A stretch of 64,000 nt of DNA from Trichomonas vaginalis G3 (taxonomy: Eukaryota; Parabasalia; Trichomonadida; Trichomonadidae), in NCBI RefSeq assembly GCF_026262505.1, contig NC_067206.1, positions 9,420,268 through 9,484,267 on the forward strand, in the 5' to 3' direction. Positions 22,333-32,911 of the stretch are shown here, in pieces (position 1 is the first letter of the stretch; the number at the start of each line of letters is the position of its first letter). A program made the translations under genes and the position numbers. Under the pieces are notes generated by a model that was not told the DNA's origin, ran no database searches, and saw nothing but the letters and a program-made list of their open reading frames with translations.

Positions 22333-22814
22333 CGGTATTTTTTTTATCATCTAATATATGGCATTAGGAATTACACTGAACAGAGATCTTTAAACAGTCA
22401 TCAAACACGCCTTTTGTGCGTTTCCCAGGATTTCCGATCTGAAAGGTGTAGAATTGGTCAATCAAATAATCACATTTATATTATCCGAACAGTTGCAAAG
22501 TTGATATGCTTATTAATTTTTGTCGATGACTATAATCTGAATCATCTCTCTTTATTTTTCGTTTTCCTTTGAAACATGATTTTTCAATGCTCTTTGAATA
22601 ATTCAAACATCTCGAAATTTTATCGGATATGGTTAACCCTTAGCATAAGATTATGTGATTTTTGAGGTTTCGGATTGAAAAGAGATTCCACAAAAATCCT
22701 TAAAAATAAGTTATTATTCATATTTATGTAATTATAGTCATATTTATTTTAATGACCAAACAGTTTTTTTGAAGCCTTTGAGATTAAAAGTGGCATCAAA
22801 CCATACTCTCAAAC
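22333..22814. other. Intergenic, no gene seen
   Basis: Spacer between element B and the ceramide synthase gene. No initiator match of the TCA-Y-T type is evident close to the ATG at 22815. Confidence 0.4.
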
Positions 22815-23807
22815 ATGATGAAACTAAAGGAGATTCTCACCGATATTTTCACGGAACCACCCGTCGATCTTGGACTTACATTAATGTTTTTTGCATCTGT
22901 TGCATATACTCTATGGGTTTATGCACATGATATTGTCACCTTGGTTTTATTCATCGGATTTTTCATTTATATCGCGTTTGCATCAAAGTACGTTATTATA
23001 TTTTCAGGTAAGTTTTGCTTATGGATGGAAAAGAAGTTCTTTGTTGGAAAGCCGAATGAAAACCTATTCACCAAGAGGCCCAATAGAATTAAAAAGTTCT
23101 CTGATCAAATATGGCAACTGTTCTTACACGTTTCCTCTTGCGTTTTCGAGCTTCCACTCATTCTTTCTACAACTTGGTGGTCAAATCCATTATCATGCTT
23201 CGAGCCATGTCCAAAGTTCCAAACAGTAAGCTTATTAGTTAAACTTGCTTATACTTGGGAAGCCGCCGCATACATTTTCGATGGCTTTGCTCATAGATTT
23301 TGGAATGCCCGTAAAAATGACTATCAAATCATGTTTGCACACCACGTATGCACTGCTTTGCTCATTGCCGGCTCATACTCTTGGAATTTCTTCGCATTCG
23401 GCACAATTGTGATGTTCCTCCATGATTTCTCAGATATTCCAGTTGACATGCTTGTCATTATTAACCAGGCTAAGCTCGAAGGTGCACAGTACTTCTTCCT
23501 TACAGAAATTCAATACATTACTACGACTCTTGATTGGTTCCTCGTCAGAAACGTTTGGTTCCCATTCAAGCTTTTGATTCCACTATACAAAGTTATTTGC
23601 ATCAAGTCTGAGTATCCAGAAGGTTATACAATGTACTTATTCCTTTGCGTACTTATGCACGCTTTATACGTTATGCATGCATACTGGCTATTTGTCTTCC
23701 TTCGCATTGGATATCATATCATTACAATGGATGGCCATGATGAAAAGAGAGAATCATCATATGAAAATGATATCAACGAAAAGAAGAAAAATAAGAAGGA
23801 AGAATGA
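22815..23807 (+). CDS. Ceramide synthase (TLC/LAG1 domain)
   Basis: A 330-residue multi-span membrane protein. It carries the LAG1 signature of the TLC domain: DYQIMFAHHVCTALLIAG with the paired histidines at about residues 177-178, and LHDFSDIPVDM at about 201-211. Ceramide synthases join an acyl-CoA to a sphingoid base in the ER membrane. Membrane spans can be seen at about residues 20-60, 170-210 and 270-305. The C-terminus is lysine-rich and ends in KKEE, which fits a KKxx ER-retrieval signal. Length is close to that of known LAG1/LASS proteins. The gene appears intact. Two adjacent ATGs (22815 and 22818) leave the exact start undecided but do not change the product. Confidence 0.9.
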   Translation: MMKLKEILTDIFTEPPVDLGLTLMFFASVAYTLWVYAHDIVTLVLFIGFFIYIAFASKYVIIFSGKFCLWMEKKFFVGKPNENLFTKRPNRIKKFSDQIWQLFLHVSSCVFELPLILSTTWWSNPLSCFEPCPKFQTVSLLVKLAYTWEAAAYIFDGFAHRFWNARKNDYQIMFAHHVCTALLIAGSYSWNFFAFGTIVMFLHDFSDIPVDMLVIINQAKLEGAQYFFLTEIQYITTTLDWFLVRNVWFPFKLLIPLYKVICIKSEYPEGYTMYLFLCVLMHALYVMHAYWLFVFLRIGYHIITMDGHDEKRESSYENDINEKKKNKKEE

Positions 23808-24258
23808 TATATGTAATAAATAATTAAATTAGTTTATATGCATTCATCTTATTTTTTTTTTAATTTTTAATTTTTTTTTTATTTGCTTCTACTATTATTA
23901 ATTTTTCATTGGAGCTATTTTTAAACACCGCTTTTTTGAAAGTTATATTTAATGGTCACTAAATAGTTAAATTCATGTCTGATTTTGATATTTCAGACAA
24001 TTTAAATTGATTTTGCGAAGAGTGACAATTAATCCATGCAATTGTATTGATTTTCAGATCAGTGCTATACTCATATTACCTGTTTGAATTCGAATTATTT
24101 TGAATAATTTAGTTTCATATTCTTATTAAAATTAGCATGAAAAAAAACATATACCTATTCAGAAGTATTTCAATGGAAAGCAAAAACTAAAGAAAAAAGG
24201 AAAATTTCAATTTATATTTCTTTATTGAATAAAAAACAAATATAAAAACAATAAAAAA
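23808..24258. other. Intergenic between convergent genes
   Basis: The ceramide synthase and coiled-coil genes converge on this AT-rich spacer, which has long T runs near 23850-23880. No gene is seen. Confidence 0.5.
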
Positions 24259-25479
24259 TTATGCAGCCGAAGGTTGCTTCTTAATCTTAAAAAGTTTCTT
24301 AGGCGTGCTAGGTCTTGCTGCTTTTGTTGCATTTGCAGCCATTGAAATAGGATCTTTTGCATAAGGAGTTTTATCTTCCTGACTAGCATTAGCTATTGCT
24401 TTAGTTATCCATTCTTCTATTTCATCTTCTGTTGAGAATTTATTCATTTGGCCTTTAATTGTGGAAACTTCATCATTCATAGATGCAATTAAAACTCTAA
24501 GCCTCTCGAACATATGTTCGACGATTGCTAAGTCTGCTTTCCTTTCAAGCTTAGAGTTATAAAGTTTGTTTGCATCTTCAATTTTTGCTTCAATATTTTC
24601 AATTGAATCCAAAAGTCCTTCAACTGAATTTGTTGGTGGAGGGTCATCTTCAACAATTAGTTCAATTGGTAAGTCTTGCTTAGCAAATGGAGAGTCCTTT
24701 TGACTTGGTTGCTTGAACATTTGAGTTTTTGGTTCTGGAGGTTTACTTGCAGTTTCAGAGATTTCCTTTATCGAATTCTCACATTTTTCTACTGAAGTTT
24801 TAATTGCGCTTATAGCTGAAGTTAAATCTTCGATTGACTTTTTATTTTCAGTTTGTCCTTTTTCGAATACTTCGCGATATATTGCTTTTGCCTCAATATC
24901 ATATTGCTTCTTCTCTAATTGAGCAAGCTTTTTGAGTATATTTGAATTATCTTTTTGTGCATTTAATAAAGAATTCTTATCTGTTGGTTGTTGTTGTGAC
25001 AGAGCATTCATCTTATTGTCAATTTCATCGAATTTTCCTTTCATATCAATAAATTCTTCACGTAAAATTTCAATATGTGAATCAATTTTTGCATCAACTG
25101 ATGATATAACTGCTTGCAGAGTTTCATGTATTTCTTGCTTGAATGTTTCGTTTTTTGAATGAATATCATCGATTGCAGTTTTTAATGTTTGTTCAAAAGC
25201 AGGTAATGATCGATTAATCTTTCCAATTTGAAATGAATTTGATTGCTTAAACTCTTCAAATTCATATTTCTGTAATAAGTCACCCATATCTGATTTTATA
25301 TGATCGATTTCCAATTGCTGTTGCTTAAATAATTCAATCACTTGAACAATAGATTTTTGGGTTCCTTCTGCACTTACACTAAGGCTTACTAAATCACCTC
25401 TCTTAATGATTTGCTTTAAATCATTGATATCCATTTTTTTATAACAAAGTTCGTTTTTTTTTATTTGAAACTTTTGCAT
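24259..25479 (-). CDS. Coiled-coil protein, trichomonad-type, function unknown
   Basis: Reading leftward, the first ATG is at 25479 (MQKFQIKK, 406 residues); a second at 25434 (MDINDLKQIIKRGD, 391 residues) looks like a more natural start. The protein is rich in K, E, Q, S and D with heptad-like hydrophobic spacing, so most of residues 40-230 and 290-370 should be coiled coil. A proline-rich linker (KPPEPKTQMFKQP) separates the two helical parts, and the C-terminus is basic. There is no signal peptide or membrane span. Coiled-coil proteins of this composition are often cytoskeletal or flagellar, but this is a guess from composition. Intact. Confidence 0.65.
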   Translation of the reverse strand: MQKFQIKKNELCYKKMDINDLKQIIKRGDLVSLSVSAEGTQKSIVQVIELFKQQQLEIDHIKSDMGDLLQKYEFEEFKQSNSFQIGKINRSLPAFEQTLKTAIDDIHSKNETFKQEIHETLQAVISSVDAKIDSHIEILREEFIDMKGKFDEIDNKMNALSQQQPTDKNSLLNAQKDNSNILKKLAQLEKKQYDIEAKAIYREVFEKGQTENKKSIEDLTSAISAIKTSVEKCENSIKEISETASKPPEPKTQMFKQPSQKDSPFAKQDLPIELIVEDDPPPTNSVEGLLDSIENIEAKIEDANKLYNSKLERKADLAIVEHMFERLRVLIASMNDEVSTIKGQMNKFSTEDEIEEWITKAIANASQEDKTPYAKDPISMAANATKAARPSTPKKLFKIKKQPSAA

Positions 25480-25858
25480 TCGTATAATCACTCTTATTGA
25501 TACATTTGACTTTAAATAGAGTTACCTATGTAACATTAATGATGCCAGTCTACGAAATCAAAGACATTTGCTTCATCATGTGTATTATCATAGAAATATT
25601 TCTATTATTTAATAATTCTGAGTATGCTTACAGCATATAATCAACAAAGTCCATAAAATGCTCAAATACGAATCAAGCTTTCTTTAATTTGCTTTTATTA
25701 AAAAAATTCATCGAATTAATTCTATTTTTTTCTTGTATTTATTTGAATTTTATAAAATCTATTAAATATGAGCATTCACAATTATAATAGTGGATTATTT
25801 AACTCTATTTATAATCAAATTATATGATAATTTCTTTTTTTGTAGTTCTTCTAGCTTT

Positions 25859-26512
25859 TTATTGTGGCTTTGGTAGTGCTTGGGTAGGAATATGCTCAAA
25901 TCGGTAAATGTCAACTTCGACAGCTTTAATATCTTTTTTATGGAACTTGTAAAGTTTCTTGAGGTCGAAATTAACTTCCATTTCGAGCTCACCACGCAAA
26001 CCGAACTTAGGAGCAGCAATATTTAATATATGATTACGTGTTGATGATTTATGGAAAGAATAAATGGCGCCAGTTGAAATCTTTGAAGCAACCTGAAGGA
26101 ATGTCATATCAACACCTTTGTTTCTAGTGCCAAATGGAGGGTTCATGACAACTGTATCAAACTTTTGTTCATCTCCAAGTTTTGTAACATCGCATTCATG
26201 GAAGAAAATTGGTGGTGGTTCATCAAACTCTAGCAAATCAAGATTTCTTTTAGCGGCTTCGATGGAAACAGGATCGAGGTCGAATGAATGAACTTCTTTT
26301 GCACCCATAACAAGGCAAGCAATTGATAATATTCCGCATCCACAGCCAAGATCGGCTACAATTTTTCCTTCAATGTCACCTCTTAAGGTGGAAGCATCAA
26401 AAATAACTTCTGCAGCAAGTCTTGCTGGTGTTGGATATTGTTCAAATTCAATTTTAGGTTCTGGAGGACCTTCGAAACCTTCTAATAGACTCTGAAGTTG
26501 TTTTAATTTCAT
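25859..26512 (-). CDS. METTL5: METTL5-like rRNA N6-adenine methyltransferase
   Basis: A 217-residue class I methyltransferase. The SAM-binding motif DLGCGCG lies at residues 54-60, an acidic residue for the ribose in SFDLDP at 77-81, and the catalytic N-P-P-F motif typical of N6-adenine methyltransferases at 124-127 (VVMNPPFGT). The N-terminal EFEQYPTPARLAAE matches the METTL5 family, which methylates a single adenine in 18S rRNA; human METTL5 has a similar length (209). The partner TRMT112 is not in this window. The gene is intact and diverges from the next gene across only 67 bases, so a shared promoter region is likely. On this strand the leader holds TCACCTTTTT, which may be a promoter element of the CCTTT type described in T. 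vaginalis. Confidence 0.88.
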   Translation of the reverse strand: MKLKQLQSLLEGFEGPPEPKIEFEQYPTPARLAAEVIFDASTLRGDIEGKIVADLGCGCGILSIACLVMGAKEVHSFDLDPVSIEAAKRNLDLLEFDEPPPIFFHECDVTKLGDEQKFDTVVMNPPFGTRNKGVDMTFLQVASKISTGAIYSFHKSSTRNHILNIAAPKFGLRGELEMEVNFDLKKLYKFHKKDIKAVEVDIYRFEHIPTQALPKPQ

Positions 26513-26579
26513 TTTGTAAGAAAAATATCTAAAATTAAAAAGGTGACATTAGATTTTTGACAAAATTGTAAAAAAAAAT

Positions 26580-27524
26580 ATGATTGGATTATTGCTGAAA
26601 TTCTGCTTAAATACTCAATACACACAAGTAAATCAACAGTATGGATTCTATAAAATCAAAATGAGTGACAAGTTATCTGTTTACAGCCAACCAAACTCAA
26701 CAATTGTCGCAATTTTCGAAACAAATGTACTAGGCGTAATTGATATTTCGGTTTCTAATGTAGATATCAAAAAACTAGGATCAGATCTAATAGCTTTAGC
26801 AACAAATGAAACAAATTTAGAAATTTCCCTATATGATCTTTCAGCCGAAGTAAATACAGAAGTATGGATTGTTCCCTCAACAAACTGTTTCGATAATTCG
26901 TACATTGTTTCTAATTATGCTCAAGTAATTGCAGATTTTCATTTTTCTGATCAAAAAGAAGAGATTTGTATCTTTTTACCATCAAAAAGTGGCATCAAAA
27001 CACTCGAATACGAGTTTATTGCTGGAAAGGGAAATGCCTTAGTTTATGATAAAATGAAATTATTAAACACCAAAGAGAGTACTCAAAAATTCGAAAACTT
27101 AGATAATACTTCAGCTTTAATCCGCTATACAAACAAGGAATCAAGCCATTTACGTATAAGAAAAACTAATATCCAAGAATCAGTTTTTATTGAGTGTCAA
27201 GCCAAGAAGATAAATCAACTAACATCAATTAGTGGAATAAATTCAGTTCCTAACAAGAATATCAGGATTTCACATTCTTGCAGCGGATTTTATCTCCCAT
27301 CTTTATTTGGTGATTCATCTATTGGTTACATAACCTCATTTATACTTCTTATTCTCCTTCCTACTCTTATTGTTCTTTCAATTGCTGTTATTTTATTTAA
27401 TAAGAATTGTCCAGTCAGAAAAGCTACTTCTCAGCCAATTGAAACCGGGTTAAAAGACATTGAATCTAATCTCATTATTGATGTGGAAGATGTTTTGGAA
27501 GAATCCGAGAATGAGGAAAATTAA
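26580..27524 (+). CDS. Type I membrane protein, function unknown
   Basis: A 314-residue protein with a short hydrophobic N-terminus (MIGLLLKFCL) that may be a weak signal, a beta-rich ectodomain of about 230 residues, one clear membrane span near residues 252-278 (ITSFILLILLPTLIVLSIAV), and an acidic tail of about 40 residues (IDVEDVLEESENEEN). Few cysteines are present in the ectodomain. I recognise no family. The ATG at 26580 lies 67 bases from the METTL5 start in the opposite direction. A second ATG at 26661 (MSDKLSVYSQ) would remove the hydrophobic N-terminus, so the first start is preferred for a surface or vesicle protein. Confidence 0.6.
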   Translation: MIGLLLKFCLNTQYTQVNQQYGFYKIKMSDKLSVYSQPNSTIVAIFETNVLGVIDISVSNVDIKKLGSDLIALATNETNLEISLYDLSAEVNTEVWIVPSTNCFDNSYIVSNYAQVIADFHFSDQKEEICIFLPSKSGIKTLEYEFIAGKGNALVYDKMKLLNTKESTQKFENLDNTSALIRYTNKESSHLRIRKTNIQESVFIECQAKKINQLTSISGINSVPNKNIRISHSCSGFYLPSLFGDSSIGYITSFILLILLPTLIVLSIAVILFNKNCPVRKATSQPIETGLKDIESNLIIDVEDVLEESENEEN

Positions 27525-27686
27525 TTTTGTAATTTTATATTGTTTTGTTGTTAGTACTAAAATATATGTATATCTAAGCATTTTTATTATGTTTTCAACT
27601 ATAGAAGGTCATAGATTTGATGACTTATCAAGTAATAAAAATTTTGTAAATTTTTGGTTTGAATAGTTTACATTTCAAAGTTTACA

Positions 27687-29140
27687 ATGTTCTCCGTTTT
27701 TTTACATTTCATAGCATCTGTTTCCAGAATATATGATGAAAATGGAAGACCCTTGCTTCCTGCAATAGAACAATTATTCTGGGATAACTTTTCAGATCCT
27801 TTTGTAATGAAAAGATGGATGCAATCAAGATCTACTAATTTCGATAGGAAATGGTCCAATGATCTTTCATATCCACCGATGGCGAGAAAGAATGAACGCG
27901 GATTGGTTATTACAGACCATCAAAAATCATCAATTATTTCATATTAACTGCCAGCTCCTATATATCATATGAATCAAACAATAATCATTCAATATGAAGT
28001 AAGAGCACAAATTCTTTACCATTGTTTCAAAGCATATCTTCGTGTTCATACAACAGATTTTGATCCATTCCATCAAACAAATGAAACACACGGAACAATA
28101 GAGTTTGGACCAGTTCACAATCAGCGTAGAACCAAAGCTATACTTAACTTCTTCATAAATTCAACAGATGATAAACATAAAATCGAAAAATTCATAGATG
28201 TACCTTTTGACGAAATACCACATCTATACACTTTAATTATTAGACCTAATAATACTTTCGAGTACATTATTGACGCTATGTCATTCCTGAACGGAACATT
28301 TACTGATTCATTTAGAATTCCTATTGTCGAACCAAAATACATACCCGATCCAACAGATAAAAAACCAAGTGATTGGGTTGATGACGAATTTATTCCAGAT
28401 ACAAATGCAAAGAAACCAGATGATTGGGATGAGAACGAGCCAGAGTACATTCCGCACCCAAGACATAGAAGAATGCCATTAGGATGGAACGAAAACGAGC
28501 TAGAAAAGATCCCAGATCCAAAAGACAAACCTCCAGAGCATTGGAACGATCAATTATACGGAGAATACAAACCAAGAATGTTCCTAACCCCAAATGTGCA
28601 ATAGGATGTGGAAAATGGACACCTCCAATGATAAAGAATCCGAAATACAAAGGAAAATGGTCTCCACCTTTAATTAAGAATCCTTTGTTCAAACATAAGT
28701 GGGAACCAAAGATGATTTTGAACCCTAAGTTCACTCATGACCATAATTATTCACTTCCTGGAATTACTGGATTTTCATTTAATATTTGGTCGGTTTGGCA
28801 TGATGTTTTAGTTACAAATTTATTGGTTTCGCATAATGAGACATTAGTTAAACGCTGGAATCTTGAAGATTTCGCACAGAGACAAAGATTCTTAATCAAA
28901 AAGATGAAAATCGCTTATGACTGGATAAATATCGATGAAGAACTTGAAATTCCACCAGAACCAGGAATGATGAATAAGATTGTATACTATTCCAAGCGTT
29001 TCCAGAAATATTACGATTCAATTGAGTACAAACCTGTATATTACACAATTCTTTTAGCATTTTTATTCATTGGAATTACATTCTTATATATTCTCTACGA
29101 AATCTTGTTTGGAACTGTTGATCATCTCAAACTTGAATAA
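27687..29140 (+). pseudogene. Calnexin, broken by one stop and one frameshift
   Basis: The product follows the calnexin plan: a short signal-like N-terminus (MFSVFLHFIASVSR), a lectin domain (QLFWDNFSDPF, IIIQYEVR), P-domain repeats of type 1 (IPDPTDKKPSDW, IPDPKDKPPEHW) and type 2 (GKWTPPMIKNPKYKGKWSPP), a C-terminal membrane span (ILLAFLFIGITFLYIL) and a short tail. Calnexin is the membrane-bound lectin chaperone of the ER. An in-frame TAA at 27945-27947 falls where the family reads straight through, and a one-base loss near 28570-28580 (an A seems missing in CCAAGAATG) shifts the frame between the two P-domain repeat types. Both lesions are minimal, so recent decay or sequence error are both possible. 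The ATG at 27687 fits the signal-like start. Confidence 0.85.
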
Positions 29141-29638
29141 TTTATATTTTTTGTTTTTATTAATGTGTGAATAAACTGTATATTAAAGTTTTAATAGATT
29201 TTATTCTTTGTGCAATTCAACAAAATAGAGGAATATGAAGATCAATATTTTTCATCAATTTGATTAAGAGTTATAACATGGCTTTAGCAATCACAGTTAT
29301 TATAAAATTGATTTCAATCATGAAGATCTATTCCAAATTCCATAATTTGATTACCAAATCAAAATTTGTTTTGATATTGTGAATTAAAATCGATAAAACA
29401 CAAGCAAACATCTCAAATCTCACACAAAATGGCAGTATCTTCACAATCTATAGATGTTTTGTTTACAATTAACATTTGATTCAATGATTTAAAATAATAT
29501 GCATAGAATATAGGATTTCATGAAAATTAGTAAGATGATTCAAATCATCATAGATATTTAGGTAAATTAATGCAATAAAACAAATGTCTTACATTGAAAA
29601 ATATGTGTGATAAAAAATAAAACGTCTTCACTCTGTTT
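29141..29638. other. Intergenic, no gene seen
   Basis: AT-rich spacer between the calnexin pseudogene and the MAP10-like gene. Its last 12 bases hold the initiator TCACTC. Confidence 0.5.
29628..29633 (+). promoter_or_regulatory. Initiator (Inr) of the MAP10-like gene
   Basis: TCACTC lies with its A 9 bases before the ATG at 29639 and matches TCA-Y-(T/A). Confidence 0.55.
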
Positions 29639-32600
29639 ATGCAAGGGAAAATTGAGCTCTTCGATTTCCGAGTTTTTCTGGACTCGTTGAGCTTAGATGT
29701 AAGTGTGAACAGAGACCTAATACCAACAGTTCAATTCATGGATTTGTTGCCATTGGATTTGAAGGTGTTAGCTCTAAAAAGTGATGATAGACGAAAAACT
29801 ATCGGATCAGGCATAGAATTCTTATCGAGAAATGACTGTTTTCGTGTATTCAAGCTATCTCCATTATATATTTACTTCTGCACAATGAAAGGACATAAAT
29901 TTTGTGGATTAGGCATAGATGTGCATCCTCTTTTAGTAGATGCATATCGAAACTCAGGAAAACCTCAGACATACAAACAAAGTGCAGATTTAGAAAATGC
30001 ATATCGAGAAGTTTTAGGAAAAATTAATATTCAAATAACGATCACCCATATCACTGGATTGATTGATGATGTTGTTTGCTTAGACCAATACCAAGGCGTT
30101 CAGCACAAGCAGACAGAAGCAACAAATGAAGTTATTGTTTTACAAGATTCTTCAACTTCAGCAATGAAGAGACAAAAAAGAAAGGCAACAACACATGTTT
30201 TCGATCCATTTCCAGATTTGCTTTACATGTACTATGATTATCAAACTGCTGCAAATGATTTCATCATGGAAGCGATTCCTACTGGAGAAAAAGCCGAGAT
30301 GGCCATCTCAGCAAGGAACTTCGAAAAGCACAAGCAACTACAAGAGCTCAGGCGTGAAATTGACGTTAATCAAAATATCATGGAAGAATCCGAATACAAT
30401 CACATTAATTCCTCCAACGAAGCATTCAATACACCAAGTGATTTCTCTGATTCCGATGAAACTCTTGGAACTCAAGATTTACTTCGCGAAATCAGAAGAA
30501 CACTCGGAGTTACAGATCCTGTTCGCAGAAAGCGGCCAAAGCCAACTAATTATGATCCTACAATCACCAAGCAGTCCGCCAATGTCCAAATTACTCAACA
30601 TCCTCTTGATTTGGACGCTAAAAAGGAAAAACCGAAAGAACCGAAATACAAAGAAATCGGAGGCGATACTTTATCACGTCTCAATAGGAAGGCTATTCCA
30701 AAACCACAAGAACCTCCTAAACAACCTCGCAAGCGAATTACAACTTACAGATTGGCAGATCTCGCCGTCAAAAAGCCAGAATTACCTCCTCCAGAGCCAA
30801 CTCCTGCTCCTCCACCAAAACCAAAGCGGATGACACCAATTCTGATGAAAGTACAAACAGAGAGACCGAAGAAAGAAGAGAAACCAATAGATTTGAACGC
30901 GAAACCGAAGAAGAGTCAAGATTTAATAAGAAAGAAACCTCAAGTTACTTCAACAGAGATAATTTCCATCAAAACAAACGATATTCCACAAAGAAAGAAA
31001 TCTCCTTCTCCTCCAAATCCAAATCTCAAGAAGGCGAAATCTCAAGCAGTCATCGAAAAAATCCCTCCAAAACCAACAACAGATTCAAAACAAAAACTTC
31101 AAACAAAAGAAAAAACTCAACAAAAAGAAAAAAGTCAAACAAAAGAAAAAAGTGCCAATTTGCCAAAAGAAAAATCTTCAAAACAAACTCCAGAAACAAC
31201 AACAAAACAAAAAGAAAAACAACAATCATTACCACAAAAATCCCAAACAAAAGAGAAAACACAAACCAAAGACAAATCTCAAACAAAAGAGAAAACTACA
31301 ACAAAAGAGAAAACTACTACAAAAGAAAAAGTTCAAAACAAAGATAAAGAGAAGGTTGAAGTTGTTGTTCCTGAGCCTGTTAAAGAGAAAGAACAGAAAG
31401 GAGAACCACTTAATGCAACTGATGTTCCAACTAAAGAACCAATCGAAGAAAAAAGGAGTTCTTCGAAATCATCAACTCCAGAAAAAGAGAAAGAAAAAGA
31501 AAAACAAAAGAATTCATTTTCAGAAAACTCCTCTTTCGATTCCTTCGCATCATCTCCAAGCAAAGATAAAGATAACAGAGATAAAACAGAAACCATCGTT
31601 GTTGATTCCTTTGAAAGCGAATCTAAAACAGGTAAAACAGATACAATTGTTGTTGATTCCTTTGAAAGCGAATCTAAAACAGGTAAAACAGACACAATTG
31701 TTGTTGATTCGTTTGAAAGCGAATCTAAAACAGGTAAAACAGATACAATTGTTGTTGATTCGTTTGAGAGTGAATCAAAGACTACAAAGACAGATACAAT
31801 TGTTGTCGATGATGATGTTCCTTCTAAAGAAGTTTCATCTGATTTGCAGATTTCTGATTCATTTGAATCTTCAACTTCGAAGTCTAAAAGTAATCCGAAA
31901 CCAGCTGATTCTTCGAAGACAGAAAGTACCGTTCTATCAGATACATTTGATACTAGTTCTGTTGTTGTTGTCCAACAAGAAGAAAAGAAACAGAAATCAG
32001 ATTCAATTGATATTTCTGATTCTTTCGATGATACATCAACTGTTGTTGAAGAAAAGAAAGAAGAACCGAAACCAACAAAAGAAGTTTCATCAGAAACATT
32101 CAGTGATACATCAAATATCATAACTCAAGATGATAAAAGCAAAGCCAAAAGTGATTTCTCTGATGAAACATTTACTGATACATCGAATATCATATCAGAG
32201 AAGAGTAAGACAAAGAGTAGTACAGCTGATGATCATAAAGATGATTTCTCTGATGAAACATTTACTGATACATCGAATATCATATCAGAGAAGAGTAAGA
32301 CAAAGAGTAGTACAGCTGATGATCATAAAGATGATTTCTCTGATGAAACATTTACTGATACATCGAATATCATATCAGAGAAGAGTAAGACAAAGAGTAG
32401 TACAGCTGATGATCATAAAGATGATTTCTCTGATGAAACATTTACTGATGATTCAACTGTTGCTAATGATAAAAACAAATCTGATTCAACATCAATTATG
32501 GATTCATTCGGATCTAAAGACAGTGGAAAGAATGTCTTAGCAGAAGAACCTGTAATTGATAGTGGTGGAAAGAAGGAAATCGATGTTGGAACTGATTCTT

Positions 32601-32911
32601 CTTTAGGACCGCCTTTGAATCCGGATTCTTTCAATTCTCAGAAAACAAAACCGAAAAGTGACGAAGATACATTTGCTTTTACATCTAGTGATGATGACTC
32701 GATAACAGTAGGAAGTGATGACAATTCTCTTATTGCTACACTGACAAATGACCAGGAGAAACAATTAGATGAAGATATTCAAGGTGATGAATTAATGAAT
32801 CTAATGAACACTGAAAATATCGAGGCAAAGAAGTCAGCAACTAATACAAGTGAGGATACTTCAAAGACTTCTACAAATGGTAACTCAATTCTTTCTGATT
32901 TCGATATTTAA
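29639..32911 (+). CDS. Large MAP10-N-like protein with repeat-rich tail
   Basis: A 1090-residue protein. The first 180 residues look like the N-terminal domain of microtubule-associated protein 10 (DUF4497-type): a beta-rich opening (KIELFDFRVFLDSL), PTVQFMDLLPLDL, then CFRVFKLSPLYIYFCTMKGHK, followed by FDPFPDLLYMYYD near residue 198. Such proteins sit on spindle or ciliary microtubules in animals, so a cytoskeletal role is plausible here. The rest is disordered: a proline/lysine part (about 340-460), a KEK/TKEK-rich part (about 480-580), about four copies of a 17-residue unit (DTIVVDSFESESKTGKT), then three copies of a 30-residue unit (DDFSDETFTDTSNIISEK...) whose 90-base DNA copies look identical (about 32152-32421). 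Intact, with a close initiator. The MAP10 link is by eye. Confidence 0.65.
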   Translation: MQGKIELFDFRVFLDSLSLDVSVNRDLIPTVQFMDLLPLDLKVLALKSDDRRKTIGSGIEFLSRNDCFRVFKLSPLYIYFCTMKGHKFCGLGIDVHPLLVDAYRNSGKPQTYKQSADLENAYREVLGKINIQITITHITGLIDDVVCLDQYQGVQHKQTEATNEVIVLQDSSTSAMKRQKRKATTHVFDPFPDLLYMYYDYQTAANDFIMEAIPTGEKAEMAISARNFEKHKQLQELRREIDVNQNIMEESEYNHINSSNEAFNTPSDFSDSDETLGTQDLLREIRRTLGVTDPVRRKRPKPTNYDPTITKQSANVQITQHPLDLDAKKEKPKEPKYKEIGGDTLSRLNRKAIPKPQEPPKQPRKRITTYRLADLAVKKPELPPPEPTPAPPPKPKRMTPILMKVQTERPKKEEKPIDLNAKPKKSQDLIRKKPQVTSTEIISIKTNDIPQRKKSPSPPNPNLKKAKSQAVIEKIPPKPTTDSKQKLQTKEKTQQKEKSQTKEKSANLPKEKSSKQTPETTTKQKEKQQSLPQKSQTKEKTQTKDKSQTKEKTTTKEKTTTKEKVQNKDKEKVEVVVPEPVKEKEQKGEPLNATDVPTKEPIEEKRSSSKSSTPEKEKEKEKQKNSFSENSSFDSFASSPSKDKDNRDKTETIVVDSFESESKTGKTDTIVVDSFESESKTGKTDTIVVDSFESESKTGKTDTIVVDSFESESKTTKTDTIVVDDDVPSKEVSSDLQISDSFESSTSKSKSNPKPADSSKTESTVLSDTFDTSSVVVVQQEEKKQKSDSIDISDSFDDTSTVVEEKKEEPKPTKEVSSETFSDTSNIITQDDKSKAKSDFSDETFTDTSNIISEKSKTKSSTADDHKDDFSDETFTDTSNIISEKSKTKSSTADDHKDDFSDETFTDTSNIISEKSKTKSSTADDHKDDFSDETFTDDSTVANDKNKSDSTSIMDSFGSKDSGKNVLAEEPVIDSGGKKEIDVGTDSSLGPPLNPDSFNSQKTKPKSDEDTFAFTSSDDDSITVGSDDNSLIATLTNDQEKQLDEDIQGDELMNLMNTENIEAKKSATNTSEDTSKTSTNGNSILSDFDI
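32152..32421 (+). repeat. Three identical-looking 90-base coding repeats
   Basis: Units at about 32152, 32242 and 32332 read the same 30 residues with no base difference that I can see, and a partial fourth follows. Such identity at silent positions means recent expansion. Confidence 0.85.

Noticed and set aside
31152-32540. Basic K/Q/L-rich plus-strand frames inside the MAP10-like gene
   Set aside because: They are frame shadows of the low-complexity repeats and lack any domain.
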